Shown here: positions 1 to 8,910 of the stretch, one piece after another
Position numbering within the stretch: position 1 is the stretch's first letter
How the letters are laid out: each line of letters opens with the position of its first letter
NCBI GenBank assembly: GCA_003161635.1
Contig: PMOA01000100.1
Coordinates: 73,771 to 116,648 of the forward strand
Origin: Limisphaerales bacterium
GTDB taxonomy: Bacteria > Verrucomicrobiota > Verrucomicrobiia > Limisphaerales > UBA11358
DNA length: 42,878 bases
Direction: 5' to 3'
Notes under the pieces: generated by a model
What the model was told of the DNA's origin: nothing
The model's input: the letters and a program-made list of their open reading frames with translations, nothing else
Databases searched by the model: none
Program-made: the position numbers and the translations under genes

Positions 1-1809
1 CGAGGCAAGTGAGTTTTCGTCCAGCGAACTGGTGGAAGTCAACTGCTCCAGGTTTGCCGGCGACGCAACTGACGGCAGGCCATTCAGAATAAACGTGGTC
101 GTGACCGAGTTGCTTGAAACGTTGACGGTTTTGAGGATGATCTGGCCGCTGGCTTGGGCGTAACTGGCCGAGGCATAAAGCGGCGCCAGGGTGGGATAGT
201 TCGCGTCCTGAACCAGCGTATTGTTGAGATAACATTGGATGCGCGTGCCGTTGAGGACGATGCGAATGTCGTACCATTGGCCGGTCTGGACGGAGCCGGA
301 AACGCTCTGGCCGATGATTGATTTGGTGCCATTGACCATCTGCTCGACGGCGGTCTGCGTGTTGTTCCAGCCGCCGACGTTGAACCAGGTCCAGTTGTTG
401 TCATCAAACCAGTTGAACAAAATGAGGAAGCCTTCGCTGCCGCTGACCTTTCGAGCGCGGAGGGTAATAGTATAATTGCCCCAGTTCGTGCCGCCCGTTG
501 TCGAGCGGCAGTCGGTGGTGATGGCGGTTTGCTGGTAAACCCCGCCGCTGACGCCCCAGGTGCCGTTGTAAACCCGCCAGCCGTTGGTGCCTGAATTGAC
601 GAGGTCGCTTTGGTAGAGCGTCACGCCGTTGCTGGTGACGACGATGTTGGTGTATTGGACCGACGTATTCCACGAGCCCAGACCGATGGCGCCATGCGGC
701 GGCGGGTTCGCCGCGCCCCCGGTGAAACTGATGATCAGGGGCAGCACAACGTCGCCGCGGTTTTGCGCAAACATCTGTTGCCCGTAATAGGAAGGCGTGC
801 CATACACCTGCGACCCGGTGAAATAAATCAAGTCCGGGTTCCAGTTTTTGTTGCTCAGGTTGGCGAAGAGCGGCGCGTAGGAGGCCATGGTCACCACATC
901 CGAATTGCGTTCCAAGCCGGTCATAAACGCCGCTTCGCCGAGCGCGGCCGCCAGGTTCCCGTTGCCGGCGCCGGTCGTCACCGCATATTCACCCACGTAA
1001 ACCTTCGGGCCGACGCGGCTGTAGCTGTCATATTTGTTGGCGTTGACCATGAAAAAGCTGGGGTCGGAATAATAATGTTCATCGCTGACTTCCACGGGGC
1101 GCGAAGTGGGAAGGCCGCCCCAGTTATCGGCCACGATATGGACGTCCGGGTAATTGTTTTTGATCGCATCGTAGAAAAGCGCGTAACGGTTGTTGTAAGC
1201 GGTGCCGCCGTTTTCGTTGCCGGTTTCCATGTATTTCAGATTGAACGGCGCGGGATGACCGGCGGCGGCGCGCAACGCGCCCCAGGTACTGTTGGTCGGA
1301 CCATTCGCATATTCAATGGCATCCAGCGCATCCTGCACGTATGGCCCCATCTGAGCGAGGGACACTGAGTCGCCGACGGAAAAGACATCCATGCCGCAAT
1401 TGATCACGAACAGCGGCTGTGCGCCGATGTCCTCGCACATTTGGAGGTACTCGTAATAGCCAAGACCATTGTCCACGTAATAACCCCAGAGATTATGTTG
1501 AAGCCAGCGGTCCCCAATCGGCCCTATGGTTCGCTTCCAATTGTACATGTTGGTGAGGGAATCGCCGTTAACCCAACTGCCGCCGGGAAACCGCATGAAC
1601 GCGGGCTGCAATCCCACCAGCACGTTCGCAAGGTCAGGACGCAGACCATTCGTGCGGTTATGGAACGTCTGCCGGGGGAAGAGCGAAACCACGTCGAGCC
1701 ACACCGTTCCGGCCTGCGAGATGACCACCGACAACCGGCCATTGGCATTACCGCCAGACGGGACCAACGGCAGGGAGAAATGCTGCCAGCCCGTGGTCAG
1801 GCCGGTCAC
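1..1809 (-). CDS. GH51 alpha-L-arabinofuranosidase, catalytic part (continues past window edge; separated from its N-terminus by an amber codon)
   Basis: This frame stays open for about 605 codons from the amber codon at 1816-1818 to the window edge, and it is the same frame as the upstream piece at 1816-2334. It encodes the GH51 (beta/alpha)8 catalytic domain, which removes terminal L-arabinofuranose from arabinan or arabinoxylan. The acid/base glutamate sits in METGNENGG (codon 1213-1215) and the likely nucleophile in YVGEYAV (codon 988-990), both intact. A LamG/DUF1080-like region with NYTITLRARKVSGSEGF lies toward the C-terminus. The first possible restart is GTG at 1809, six bases after the stop, with no clear ribosome site. 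The intact active site suggests recent interruption, readthrough or a base-call error. The family call is firm; whether it is translated is not known. Confidence 0.8.
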   Translation of the reverse strand, partial: MTGLTTGWQHFSLPLVPSGGNANGRLSVVISQAGTVWLDVVSLFPRQTFHNRTNGLRPDLANVLVGLQPAFMRFPGGSWVNGDSLTNMYNWKRTIGPIGDRWLQHNLWGYYVDNGLGYYEYLQMCEDIGAQPLFVINCGMDVFSVGDSVSLAQMGPYVQDALDAIEYANGPTNSTWGALRAAAGHPAPFNLKYMETGNENGGTAYNNRYALFYDAIKNNYPDVHIVADNWGGLPTSRPVEVSDEHYYSDPSFFMVNANKYDSYSRVGPKVYVGEYAVTTGAGNGNLAAALGEAAFMTGLERNSDVVTMASYAPLFANLSNKNWNPDLIYFTGSQVYGTPSYYGQQMFAQNRGDVVLPLIISFTGGAANPPPHGAIGLGSWNTSVQYTNIVVTSNGVTLYQSDLVNSGTNGWRVYNGTWGVSGGVYQQTAITTDCRSTTGGTNWGNYTITLRARKVSGSEGFLILFNWFDDNNWTWFNVGGWNNTQTAVEQMVNGTKSIIGQSVSGSVQTGQWYDIRIVLNGTRIQCYLNNTLVQDANYPTLAPLYASASYAQASGQIILKTVNVSSNSVTTTFILNGLPSVASPANLEQLTSTSSLDENSLAS

Positions 1810-1815
1810 GGTCCC

Positions 1816-2334
1816 CTACGCGTAAATCAGGCTGCCGTTGGCGCTTTCCAAGCGGATGGTGAGCGCGCCGGTGAAACCATTCGTGCAACGCGCGTAGAGG
1901 TTCAGGTCATACGTCTGCCCGGCCTGAAAATTCATTCCCCAAAAACCATTGTTGGCAATGCCGACAGTTCCCGAGCCGGAAGACTGTGTCAATTTCAGAG
2001 AAAACACATTGCTCGCGCTCAAGGGCACGCTGGAATCGGCGCTCATCGTGCCCGTGGCTCCGGAAGCAATGAGTTGCCAGTAGTTGGTGTAGCCCGGCTC
2101 TTCGAATGATCGGTTCCGCACCATTTCCGCGTAAATCCCGCCATCGCCGGCACTGTTGATCTCCTCAAAAAAAATGCCGAAAAGATTGGAACTGATCTGC
2201 GCTCCCGGCTGATCCGCCTGGATCGCGATCGTGGCGCCGGACTGCGCCTGGGCCGTGTTAGCGACCAAGGCGGCCATCGCCATCACCAACAGGCGGCGAC
2301 CCCCAAAAGCGAAATTCGATCCGGTCAAATCCAT
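1816..2334 (-). pseudogene. N-terminal fragment of the GH51 arabinofuranosidase, ending at in-frame TAG
   Basis: The 172-residue fragment begins with a signal peptide (RRLLVMAMAALVANTAQAQ) and then the typical GH51 N-terminus: SSNLFGIFFEEINSAGDGG followed by YAEMVRNRSFEEPG, then a CBM4/9-like beta-sandwich. It stops at TAG (1816-1818) after LIYA. The next codons (GTVTGLTTGWQHFSLPL) continue the same domain in the same frame, so this is one gene with a nonsense codon. I chose ATG at 2334. A TTG at 2355 lies only 5 bases from the end of the upstream GH43 gene and is a weaker start. Position and export signal place it in the arabinan operon. As it stands the fragment has no catalytic residues. 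Confidence 0.75.
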
Positions 2335-2359
2335 TTTCACAACTGATTCGGTCAAATCC

Positions 2360-5128
2360 TTACGGCAATTGCAGCCGGAAGAACATCCGGCTGTTCGTTG
2401 GTGCGAGCGTCAGGAAGTTGATGCCATTCGTCGCGAGGGGCTGGTTGGCAACGGGTGTCCACACCGCCCCGGAGCCAAGGTTGGTCGCGCTGCCCAACAC
2501 CAGTCCGTTGGTCCAAGCCGGCCAGTTGAGGGTCAAAGTTGACGCCGTATGCGAAAGGCCGATGCTGGAGGCGGTGATTTGTTCAATCGGCAGATTCAAC
2601 GAAGCAATCTGCACCGAATCCATCTGGCCACTGAAATAAGGGTCCGCTGTGAACTGGCTGCGGCCAAGATAATTTGCGGAGCCCGAAACGTCGGACGGCA
2701 AAAGATTAACACTGGAATTCACCGCCACGGCCTGCCCGTTGACATACATCACGGCCTGGCGGCCATCGAGTGCCACGGCCACGTGCGTCCACACGTTCAC
2801 CGGCAATGGATTGGGCGAATCCAAATCCCGCGTTTCAGCGGAGCCATTGGGAGTGATTTCAAAACGCAACCTGCCACTGTTGGCTTTGGCCGTGAGCATG
2901 GCGTAACTGGTGGTCCCGGAACCGAAGTCAAAAATGCGCTGCCAGGCGTTGCCGCCGCCCCACTTGACCCAGGCGGCAAACGTGCGCAGGGCGCCGACGC
3001 CGGCGGGGAGGCTGACGTATTGCGACGCGCCGCTCAGATTCAATACGGGGCCGCGTATGGAATCGGCGGGAGTGGTCGCCCCGTTCTGCAGGGTGCCATT
3101 GAACAACCCGTACATATCGGCGGCATTCCCGTTGAACGGATAAAGTGCCGTCCAATCCGAGTTCGCCGGGCCGGGAAGCACATCCACAAAATTTGTCGCC
3201 AGGCGGCCGAGAGTGTCGGTGGCCACCAGCACAATGCGATGGAATCCGTTGGTGGCTTCTGCGCCGCCCGACGGAATATTAAAACCACCGGAACCGGCGC
3301 CCGCCAGCGGGCCGAACACGATGTTGGTAACACCGGTGTCGTGAAACTCGACCGTCCACGTCAACCCGGTAACGGACAAGGGTGTGTCGGCAAAATCGGT
3401 TGCGGCGCCGGAAAACTGGATCGTGTCGCCGGGCTGATAATGCATCCCCGCGGCCGGTGCGGTGATGAGTGACTGCGGCGCGACAATTTCGCTGGCTGCG
3501 AGCGCGCGGCCATAAACGTGGACAGAGCCCAACTGGCCGTTGAAGTAGGGATCATTGGTGTATTGACTGCGGCCGAACCAGGTGCTGGTGGGCGCAATGT
3601 CCGGCAGCGTAAGCGCCATCGAAGTGTTGGTGGCCACCGGGACGCCGTTGACGTAGAGGATTCCGCGCGAGCCATCGGTGGTCACTGCGACCTGTGTCCA
3701 TGCCCCGACCGGAGCCGCACCGGTTCCATCCAGCACCTGTTCTCCGGCAGTGCTCGAAGCGGTGATGGCGAACCGGATTTTTCCCGTGCTGCCATTGCGG
3801 GGGGTCAGGAAGGCGTATTTATTCGTCGCGCGGCCAAAATCGAAGATATGTTGCCAATCGGCGCCGCCGTTCCAGTTGAACACGGCGGAGACGGTGCAGC
3901 CGTTGGCCGCGCCGTCGGGCAGGTTCACATACTGGTTTGTTCCGTTGAGGACCAGCACGTCGCCCAAGAGCGGATCGTTGTGAACGTAAGCGCCGTTTTG
4001 TAGCAGGCCGTAATACTCGTTGTTGTCGTCCCGCGCATCGAACTGGAAGCGGTACACGGCTGACCAGTCATTGGTGAATGCAGGCCACCCATCCGGCGTC
4101 CAGTACAGCGGTTCGATGTCCAGGGTCGGCGCGCCGTTGGCGTTGGCGTCGTAGTAATGGTAGCTGAAACTGTTCGTGCCGCCTTCGTCCAGAATCCCAA
4201 TCTGGCCGGGGCCGATATATTTGCCGGTGGTCTTGAGAAACAACGTGCCGCCGCTGGAAAGCATGCTGGCGCCGGTCCGATCGCGATAAGTACCGGTAAC
4301 GCTCGTGCTGCGGCCCACGCGGATGTTGTAAGTGCTATTCATGCCGGCGCAGCACGCGCCCCAATTGACGAACAAATAATAGTAACTCCCATGGTGGTAG
4401 AGATACGACGCTTCGATTGGATCGCCCGAGGCGAAGTTAACAGCGAGGCGAGTGAGCGTGGAGTTCGTGGCATTGAGCAGACCGGTGGCAGCATCAAGCT
4501 GAACAAGGTTAATGCCATTCCAGTATGAACCAAATGACATCCATAAGTTGCTGGAGGTATCAAAGGTGACGCTGGGATCAATACAGTTGTAGTTGTTGGC
4601 CTTGGTGGACTGAATGACCGGGCCTTGATCGGTCCAGAGATAGTTGGAGTCATTGGGATCGAGCGTCGGGTTCGTTGCCAAACCGATCGCCGAGTAATTG
4701 GTGCCGAATGACGATACGGCGTAGTAAAGGTGATACTGGCTGTTGAAGTAAATGACATCCGGTGCCCAGAAACCGTCCAACGACGACCCCGTATAACTCG
4801 TCGTCCACGACGGGGCCGTGGGAAAGATGCTTGGCCCGGTAACCCAATATTGTTTGTCGGCCGATGATTTTGAATAGATGCCGCCGTGAGTGCCGAAGAT
4901 GTAATAGAGGCCATTGCACTGGATAATCGTTGAAGGATCATGAATCCCGAGACTGCCGCGCAAATTGGGCGGGGAAGCGTAGAGGGATATCTGTCCGATC
5001 CCCAAAGCGACGAGAAAGCAGGGACCCCATTTTGCAGGAAACCGGAACAACGGTGTGACCAACAACCTTCTAAAACCGCGCCTGAGAGAGTGGCATTTCA
5101 TAGCAACAGTTTGCGACATAATGGTCAT
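2360..5128 (-). CDS. Secreted GH43 endo-1,5-alpha-L-arabinanase with two LamG domains
   Basis: The 922-residue product has a basic N-terminus and hydrophobic signal segment ending near LYASPP (about residue 52). A five-bladed GH43 arabinanase domain follows, with base Asp64 (GIHDPS), Asp184 (NCIDPS) and acid Glu239 (GDPIEA) all present. Two LamG/concanavalin-like domains lie at roughly 380-540 and 660-840, each with a Y-N-V/S-L-P entry strand and a VAV-x-x-D-G-x-x-x-x-x-YVNG core. The last 60 residues form a beta-rich module ending in FFRLQLP that recurs in the 8911-10905 protein. The ATG overlaps the stop of the upstream GH43 gene by four bases, so translation is probably coupled. Predicted role: outside the cell or on its surface, cutting internal 1,5-arabinan links while the LamG domains bind glycan. 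Confidence 0.9.
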   Translation of the reverse strand: MTIMSQTVAMKCHSLRRGFRRLLVTPLFRFPAKWGPCFLVALGIGQISLYASPPNLRGSLGIHDPSTIIQCNGLYYIFGTHGGIYSKSSADKQYWVTGPSIFPTAPSWTTSYTGSSLDGFWAPDVIYFNSQYHLYYAVSSFGTNYSAIGLATNPTLDPNDSNYLWTDQGPVIQSTKANNYNCIDPSVTFDTSSNLWMSFGSYWNGINLVQLDAATGLLNATNSTLTRLAVNFASGDPIEASYLYHHGSYYYLFVNWGACCAGMNSTYNIRVGRSTSVTGTYRDRTGASMLSSGGTLFLKTTGKYIGPGQIGILDEGGTNSFSYHYYDANANGAPTLDIEPLYWTPDGWPAFTNDWSAVYRFQFDARDDNNEYYGLLQNGAYVHNDPLLGDVLVLNGTNQYVNLPDGAANGCTVSAVFNWNGGADWQHIFDFGRATNKYAFLTPRNGSTGKIRFAITASSTAGEQVLDGTGAAPVGAWTQVAVTTDGSRGILYVNGVPVATNTSMALTLPDIAPTSTWFGRSQYTNDPYFNGQLGSVHVYGRALAASEIVAPQSLITAPAAGMHYQPGDTIQFSGAATDFADTPLSVTGLTWTVEFHDTGVTNIVFGPLAGAGSGGFNIPSGGAEATNGFHRIVLVATDTLGRLATNFVDVLPGPANSDWTALYPFNGNAADMYGLFNGTLQNGATTPADSIRGPVLNLSGASQYVSLPAGVGALRTFAAWVKWGGGNAWQRIFDFGSGTTSYAMLTAKANSGRLRFEITPNGSAETRDLDSPNPLPVNVWTHVAVALDGRQAVMYVNGQAVAVNSSVNLLPSDVSGSANYLGRSQFTADPYFSGQMDSVQIASLNLPIEQITASSIGLSHTASTLTLNWPAWTNGLVLGSATNLGSGAVWTPVANQPLATNGINFLTLAPTNSRMFFRLQLP

Positions 5129-6072
5129 TCAATTCCGGACGGGCGGCCAAAGACGGGCATGTTCTGGTCGTCCCACTTCAAAGGTTTGACGTAGGTGTGC
5201 CGGTTAGGATCCCACAAGGGATCGCCCACAATCTCGGTATAGGTGCGGGCGTGGTAAACCAACAGATCGGTCGTGCCATCTTCGGCGACCGTGAAGCTGT
5301 TGTGGCCCGGTCCATAGACGCCATGCTCGTAGCAGGTCTTGAACACCGGTTGAGGCGATTTGTTCCAACTGCGCGGATCCAGCAGGTCGGCATCTTCCCG
5401 GGCGTGCAACAAGCCCACGCAGTAGTTCTCGTCCGTGGCGCTGGCCGAGTAGCTGATGAAAACCCGGCCGCGGCGGACCAGCACGGAAGGCCCCTCGTTG
5501 ACGGAGAACCCCCGCGTTTCCCAATCGAACTCGGGTCGGGAGAGGCGTACGGGCGGCGTCGCAAGCCGGGAAGGGGTCTCCATGCGGGCGATGTAGAGAT
5601 TCGAGTTGCCGGGAATCGCCGGATCCTTCTGAGCCCACACGTAGTAGCGGATGTTTCGGTGCGTGAAGGTAGTCGCATCCAGGCAAAAACTGTCGATGCC
5701 GGTGTCAATCCGGCCCAGCACCGTCCACTTTCCTTCCAGCGGATTGTCCGCCCCGGTCGTAATGACATACATGCGGTGCTGGAACAGATCGTCCTTGATC
5801 GCGCGCGTCGGCGCGGCGGCGAAATAGATGTACCAGGCCCCGTTAATCCGGTGGATTTCCGGCGCCCAGATCAGTTCGCACAGCGGACCCTTGTCGGGTT
5901 TGTGCCAGACGTCCACCGGCGTTGCTGTCGCGAGTCCCGCAATCGTTCGGGCGCGGCGCACTTCGATGCGATCATAGGTCGGGACCGAGGCCGTAAAATA
6001 GTAGTAGCCGTCGGTGTGTTTGCCGATGAAGGGATCGGCGCGCTGTTGAATCAGAGGCTGCAATGTTTTCAT
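5125..6072 (-). CDS. Cytosolic GH43 arabinofuranosidase/exo-arabinanase-like enzyme
   Basis: The 315-residue protein has no signal peptide. Its N-terminus runs straight into the first blade (QQRADPFIGKHTDGYYYFTA). The GH43 triad is visible as RADPF (base Asp), FCLDATTF (Asp) and SVNEGPSV (acid Glu). The sequence resembles GH43 subfamily 26 exo-arabinofuranosidases more than endo-arabinanases, though I cannot confirm the subfamily. I chose ATG at 6072. A TTG at 6105 would add 11 residues with no family match. It lies 37 bases after the sugar symporter gene and overlaps the next GH43 by four bases, which fits a cytosolic enzyme acting on imported arabino-oligosaccharides. Confidence 0.85.
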   Translation of the reverse strand: MKTLQPLIQQRADPFIGKHTDGYYYFTASVPTYDRIEVRRARTIAGLATATPVDVWHKPDKGPLCELIWAPEIHRINGAWYIYFAAAPTRAIKDDLFQHRMYVITTGADNPLEGKWTVLGRIDTGIDSFCLDATTFTHRNIRYYVWAQKDPAIPGNSNLYIARMETPSRLATPPVRLSRPEFDWETRGFSVNEGPSVLVRRGRVFISYSASATDENYCVGLLHAREDADLLDPRSWNKSPQPVFKTCYEHGVYGPGHNSFTVAEDGTTDLLVYHARTYTEIVGDPLWDPNRHTYVKPLKWDDQNMPVFGRPSGIE

Positions 6073-6108
6073 GGTGGATTCCGGTGAGCCCTTGGTGGAA
6101 GGCAAAGT

Positions 6109-7488
6109 TCAGGCGACGGGCACCTCCCTGACGGAGTCCTCGCTCAGGCCGGTCTTGGAGACCCGACCGTGCATCATTTCGTTGTAGAACTTGTCGGTGA
6201 TGCGGTATTTGAACATCAGGAGCCCCATGACCAGATGGAAGAACCCCGGGATGACGGAAAGCATGAGGGCAATGCCATTGAGCGTAAACGCACTCTGCGG
6301 TTGGTCGGGCACGTAATGGTAATAGGTGAGCAGCAAGCCTGCGATGCTGGCAGCCAGACTCATACCCATTTTCTGACAGAAGGAAATGCCGCCGAACGCC
6401 ATTCCGGCCACGCGCTTCCCGCTCTTGACCTGGCCGTAGTCAACGGCCTCAGCGATGGCGGACCAAAAGATGGGCGCCTGCAAGTCAACCACGAACGAAA
6501 GCAGGAAGTAGAGAATGAAGGCGGGCACGACGTCACCGGGCTTGATCGCGAAATAGAGAATGACGCTGAGCACGCCGGTCGCGACCTGGCTCCAGCGAAA
6601 GAGCTGGATTTTGCAGAAGCGTTTCGTGATCCAGGTTGACGCCACCATGGCGAGGATGGCGGCCACGACACCTGTGGTTATGAAATACGACTGCAGGGCC
6701 ACGCCGCCGCCCAGGAAATATTTGGCGTAGTAAAGCGCCACCGTGCCGCGGATGACGTAGCCGATGGTGCCGATGACGCACACGGCGGCCAGGACCAGCC
6801 ATTGGTCGTTCTTGAAGAGGAGCCGAAGTTGGAGCCACAGCGGTTTGTCATCCACTTTGTGCTTTACGCGTTCGGTGGTCGTGAAGAAGCAGAACAGGAA
6901 CATCAGCGTCGCCAGTCCGGCCATCAACGCCATCGAAACCTGATAGCCACGGGCGAGATGCTGAATGCCCCAGCGGGCGGCAAACAGCGGCACGAAAGTG
7001 GTCACCATCAGCGCAGCGACTTTGGCGAAGAAGAGCCGGTAGCCGTTCGCGGACAATCGCTCCTGCGGGTCTTCGGTCAACACGCCGATGAGCGAGATGT
7101 ACGGGATCGTCACCGAGGTGAAGATGAGCATCATCAGGATGTAGGTCGCGTAGGCCCAGAGTAGTTTGGCATTGTAGGCCAATGCCGGTGTCGTGAACAC
7201 CAGCATTACGGAGAGTCCAAAAGGAACAGCAAAGAAGAGCAGATAGGGCCGGTAGCGCCCCCAGCGCGTTGTGTACTTGTCGGTGATCATTCCCATCGCG
7301 ACATCGGCAAATGCATCAATCAAGCGCGGCAGTGAAGTCAGCAAAGCGATATCGGAAACCTTTAAGCCATATACGTCGGTGTAGAAAAACGTCAGGATCA
7401 ATGCCATCGAAGACCAAACGACATTCACCGCCATGTCTCCGGCGCCAAAACCGATTTTTTCGAGGATGGAAAGTCTAGAGGTTTTCAT
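6109..7488 (-). CDS. GPH-family (MFS) sugar:cation symporter
   Basis: The 459-residue integral membrane protein has about 12 predicted helices. It carries glycoside-pentoside-hexuronide family signatures: an N-terminal LEKIGFGAGDMAVN, then DAFADVAMGMITDKYTTRWG in the first cytoplasmic loop followed by RYRPYLL. This family imports pentosides and oligosaccharides with Na+ or H+. Between a secreted and a cytosolic arabinan-active GH43, it most likely imports arabinose or short arabino-oligosaccharides across the inner membrane. The ATG at 7488 is the natural start, with a polar MKTSRLS lead. Substrate is inferred from context. Confidence 0.9.
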   Translation of the reverse strand: MKTSRLSILEKIGFGAGDMAVNVVWSSMALILTFFYTDVYGLKVSDIALLTSLPRLIDAFADVAMGMITDKYTTRWGRYRPYLLFFAVPFGLSVMLVFTTPALAYNAKLLWAYATYILMMLIFTSVTIPYISLIGVLTEDPQERLSANGYRLFFAKVAALMVTTFVPLFAARWGIQHLARGYQVSMALMAGLATLMFLFCFFTTTERVKHKVDDKPLWLQLRLLFKNDQWLVLAAVCVIGTIGYVIRGTVALYYAKYFLGGGVALQSYFITTGVVAAILAMVASTWITKRFCKIQLFRWSQVATGVLSVILYFAIKPGDVVPAFILYFLLSFVVDLQAPIFWSAIAEAVDYGQVKSGKRVAGMAFGGISFCQKMGMSLAASIAGLLLTYYHYVPDQPQSAFTLNGIALMLSVIPGFFHLVMGLLMFKYRITDKFYNEMMHGRVSKTGLSEDSVREVPVA

Positions 7489-7579
7489 TATTATATTTAC
7501 CGATTGATCGGAGGCATTGCTCAGTTCTGGGGTTCCGGATCATACAAGAGGAGACGGGGCGATCAATTCGAGAAACGGG

Positions 7580-8665
7580 TTACTTGACCAAAACGCTCTT
7601 GTACTCGTCGAGGACTTTTTCATCAATGATCGGCCACTGTTTTTCATCCCATTTGATTTCGGCAATCTTCAATTTTTGCAAACCGTTATCCGCTGTTTCA
7701 TAAGCGTGAAAGACGAGATAGTCTTTCCCGTCAAATGTATAAGCGCTGCAGCCCCCCAGCCCGGCCCAATCTTTGTTGCCGGCCAGCACCAAGCTCCCAC
7801 CGCCCAAGGCCAGACTCTTGCCGTCCTTGTCCAAATAAGGTCCTTTTACGTCTTTTGACCGTCCCACCATGATTTTGTAGGTGCTGTCCTTGCCGCGGCA
7901 GCACAAGCCCCAGGAAACAAATAAATAATAGTAATCACCTTTTTTGAAAATAAAGGGCCCTTCGATCTCGGCGGGTCCCGGTACTCTGTCATCAACCAAT
8001 ACCGAACGCTCTCTTTTGGCAAGGGAGTACCATTCCTGCGGTTCCGGCAGTGCTGTCCAGCTTGAGTCTAATTTTACAAGCTTAATGCCCGACCAAAACG
8101 AACCAAAGCTCATCCAGGGCGTGCCGTCTTCATCTACAATGATATTGGGATCAATCGCATTCCAAAGATCACGGTTGGGTATTGAGCGAAGCACAATGCC
8201 CTGGTCTTCCCACTTGTAGTCAGGAGAGTCAGGATTGAGCGTTTTATTGATGGTTAGACCGATTGCCGAGCTGATTTTACCCTGGGCGGACACGGCATAG
8301 TACAAATAGTACCTGCCGTCGTGATAAACGATGTCGGGCGCCCAGACATGGCCATTAAAACCGCTGGCCACTTCTTTCGCCCAGGATGGATCGCCTGGGA
8401 ACACACGCCCACACCGCTTCCAATTCTTCATGTCCTTGGAACTGTAGAATGTGATTCCCGGCCCGGAGCTGAAGAGGTAGTAGGTATCGCCCTCCTTGGC
8501 CATGGCCGGGTCATGCACGTCCACCTGTCTTGCCTGGGCGGCAAACAGGCTGACAACGATGAGCAAGCCAAAAACGGACAGAAATTTGCTTTTTGACAAC
8601 CAGCGGACAAGGGAGAGCGGATTGATGGTTGCCCATGCGAAGGCAAGAAACTTTGACATTTTCAT
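7580..8665 (-). CDS. Second secreted GH43 endo-arabinanase-like enzyme, single domain
   Basis: About 361 residues with a long N-terminal region and a clear hydrophobic export segment (FLSVFGLLIVVSLFAAQA), followed at once by the GH43 propeller. The catalytic set is present: VDVHDPAM (base Asp), NAIDPNII (Asp) and PAEIEGPF (acid Glu). The fold elements GHVWAPDIVYHDGRYYLYYA and WMSFGSFWSGIKLV match the arabinanase part of the 2360-5128 protein, but there are no LamG domains. Start is uncertain: ATGs at 8686, 8665 and 8659 and a TTG at 8725 share the frame. I chose 8665 because it leaves the shortest lead before the signal helix with tandem Met-Lys-Met. The gene ends about 90 bases before the symporter gene. 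It is probably periplasmic or secreted. Confidence 0.85.
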   Translation of the reverse strand: MKMSKFLAFAWATINPLSLVRWLSKSKFLSVFGLLIVVSLFAAQARQVDVHDPAMAKEGDTYYLFSSGPGITFYSSKDMKNWKRCGRVFPGDPSWAKEVASGFNGHVWAPDIVYHDGRYYLYYAVSAQGKISSAIGLTINKTLNPDSPDYKWEDQGIVLRSIPNRDLWNAIDPNIIVDEDGTPWMSFGSFWSGIKLVKLDSSWTALPEPQEWYSLAKRERSVLVDDRVPGPAEIEGPFIFKKGDYYYLFVSWGLCCRGKDSTYKIMVGRSKDVKGPYLDKDGKSLALGGGSLVLAGNKDWAGLGGCSAYTFDGKDYLVFHAYETADNGLQKLKIAEIKWDEKQWPIIDEKVLDEYKSVLVK

Positions 8666-8854
8666 TTTGAGGATGGCTGCTTCCATACCGAAACCAGTGT
8701 GGAAGAAAGCCGGTTCCAATGACAATGGGAATATACAGCGCGGTTGATCTGGACCTTTCTTTCAAATTTATTTGCCCGTTGCAAACGAAAACCGCGTGGG
8801 ATTGGACTTCAATGCTCCCACCCGGCTGATGTGTTTCAATGAGGTTTATTAAAG

Positions 8855-8882
8855 GGCGGAGACGCCTCAAAGCGCCTCCGCC
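8855..8882 (-). terminator. GC-rich hairpin downstream of the LamG protein gene
   Basis: A strong stem (GGCGGAG...CTCCGCC with extra pairs and a TTTGA loop on the minus strand) begins about 28 bases after the stop of the 8911-10905 gene. The following tract is only CTTTAATA, so it could be a weak intrinsic terminator or an mRNA-stabilising hairpin. Confidence 0.45.
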
Positions 8883-8910
8883 GGCTTGCCAGAAACTTCT
8901 GCCTTCACCG

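Noticed and set aside
610-2109. Long plus-strand open frames opposite the GH51 gene
   Set aside because: They are antisense to a clear family match and have no recognisable domains or signal peptides.
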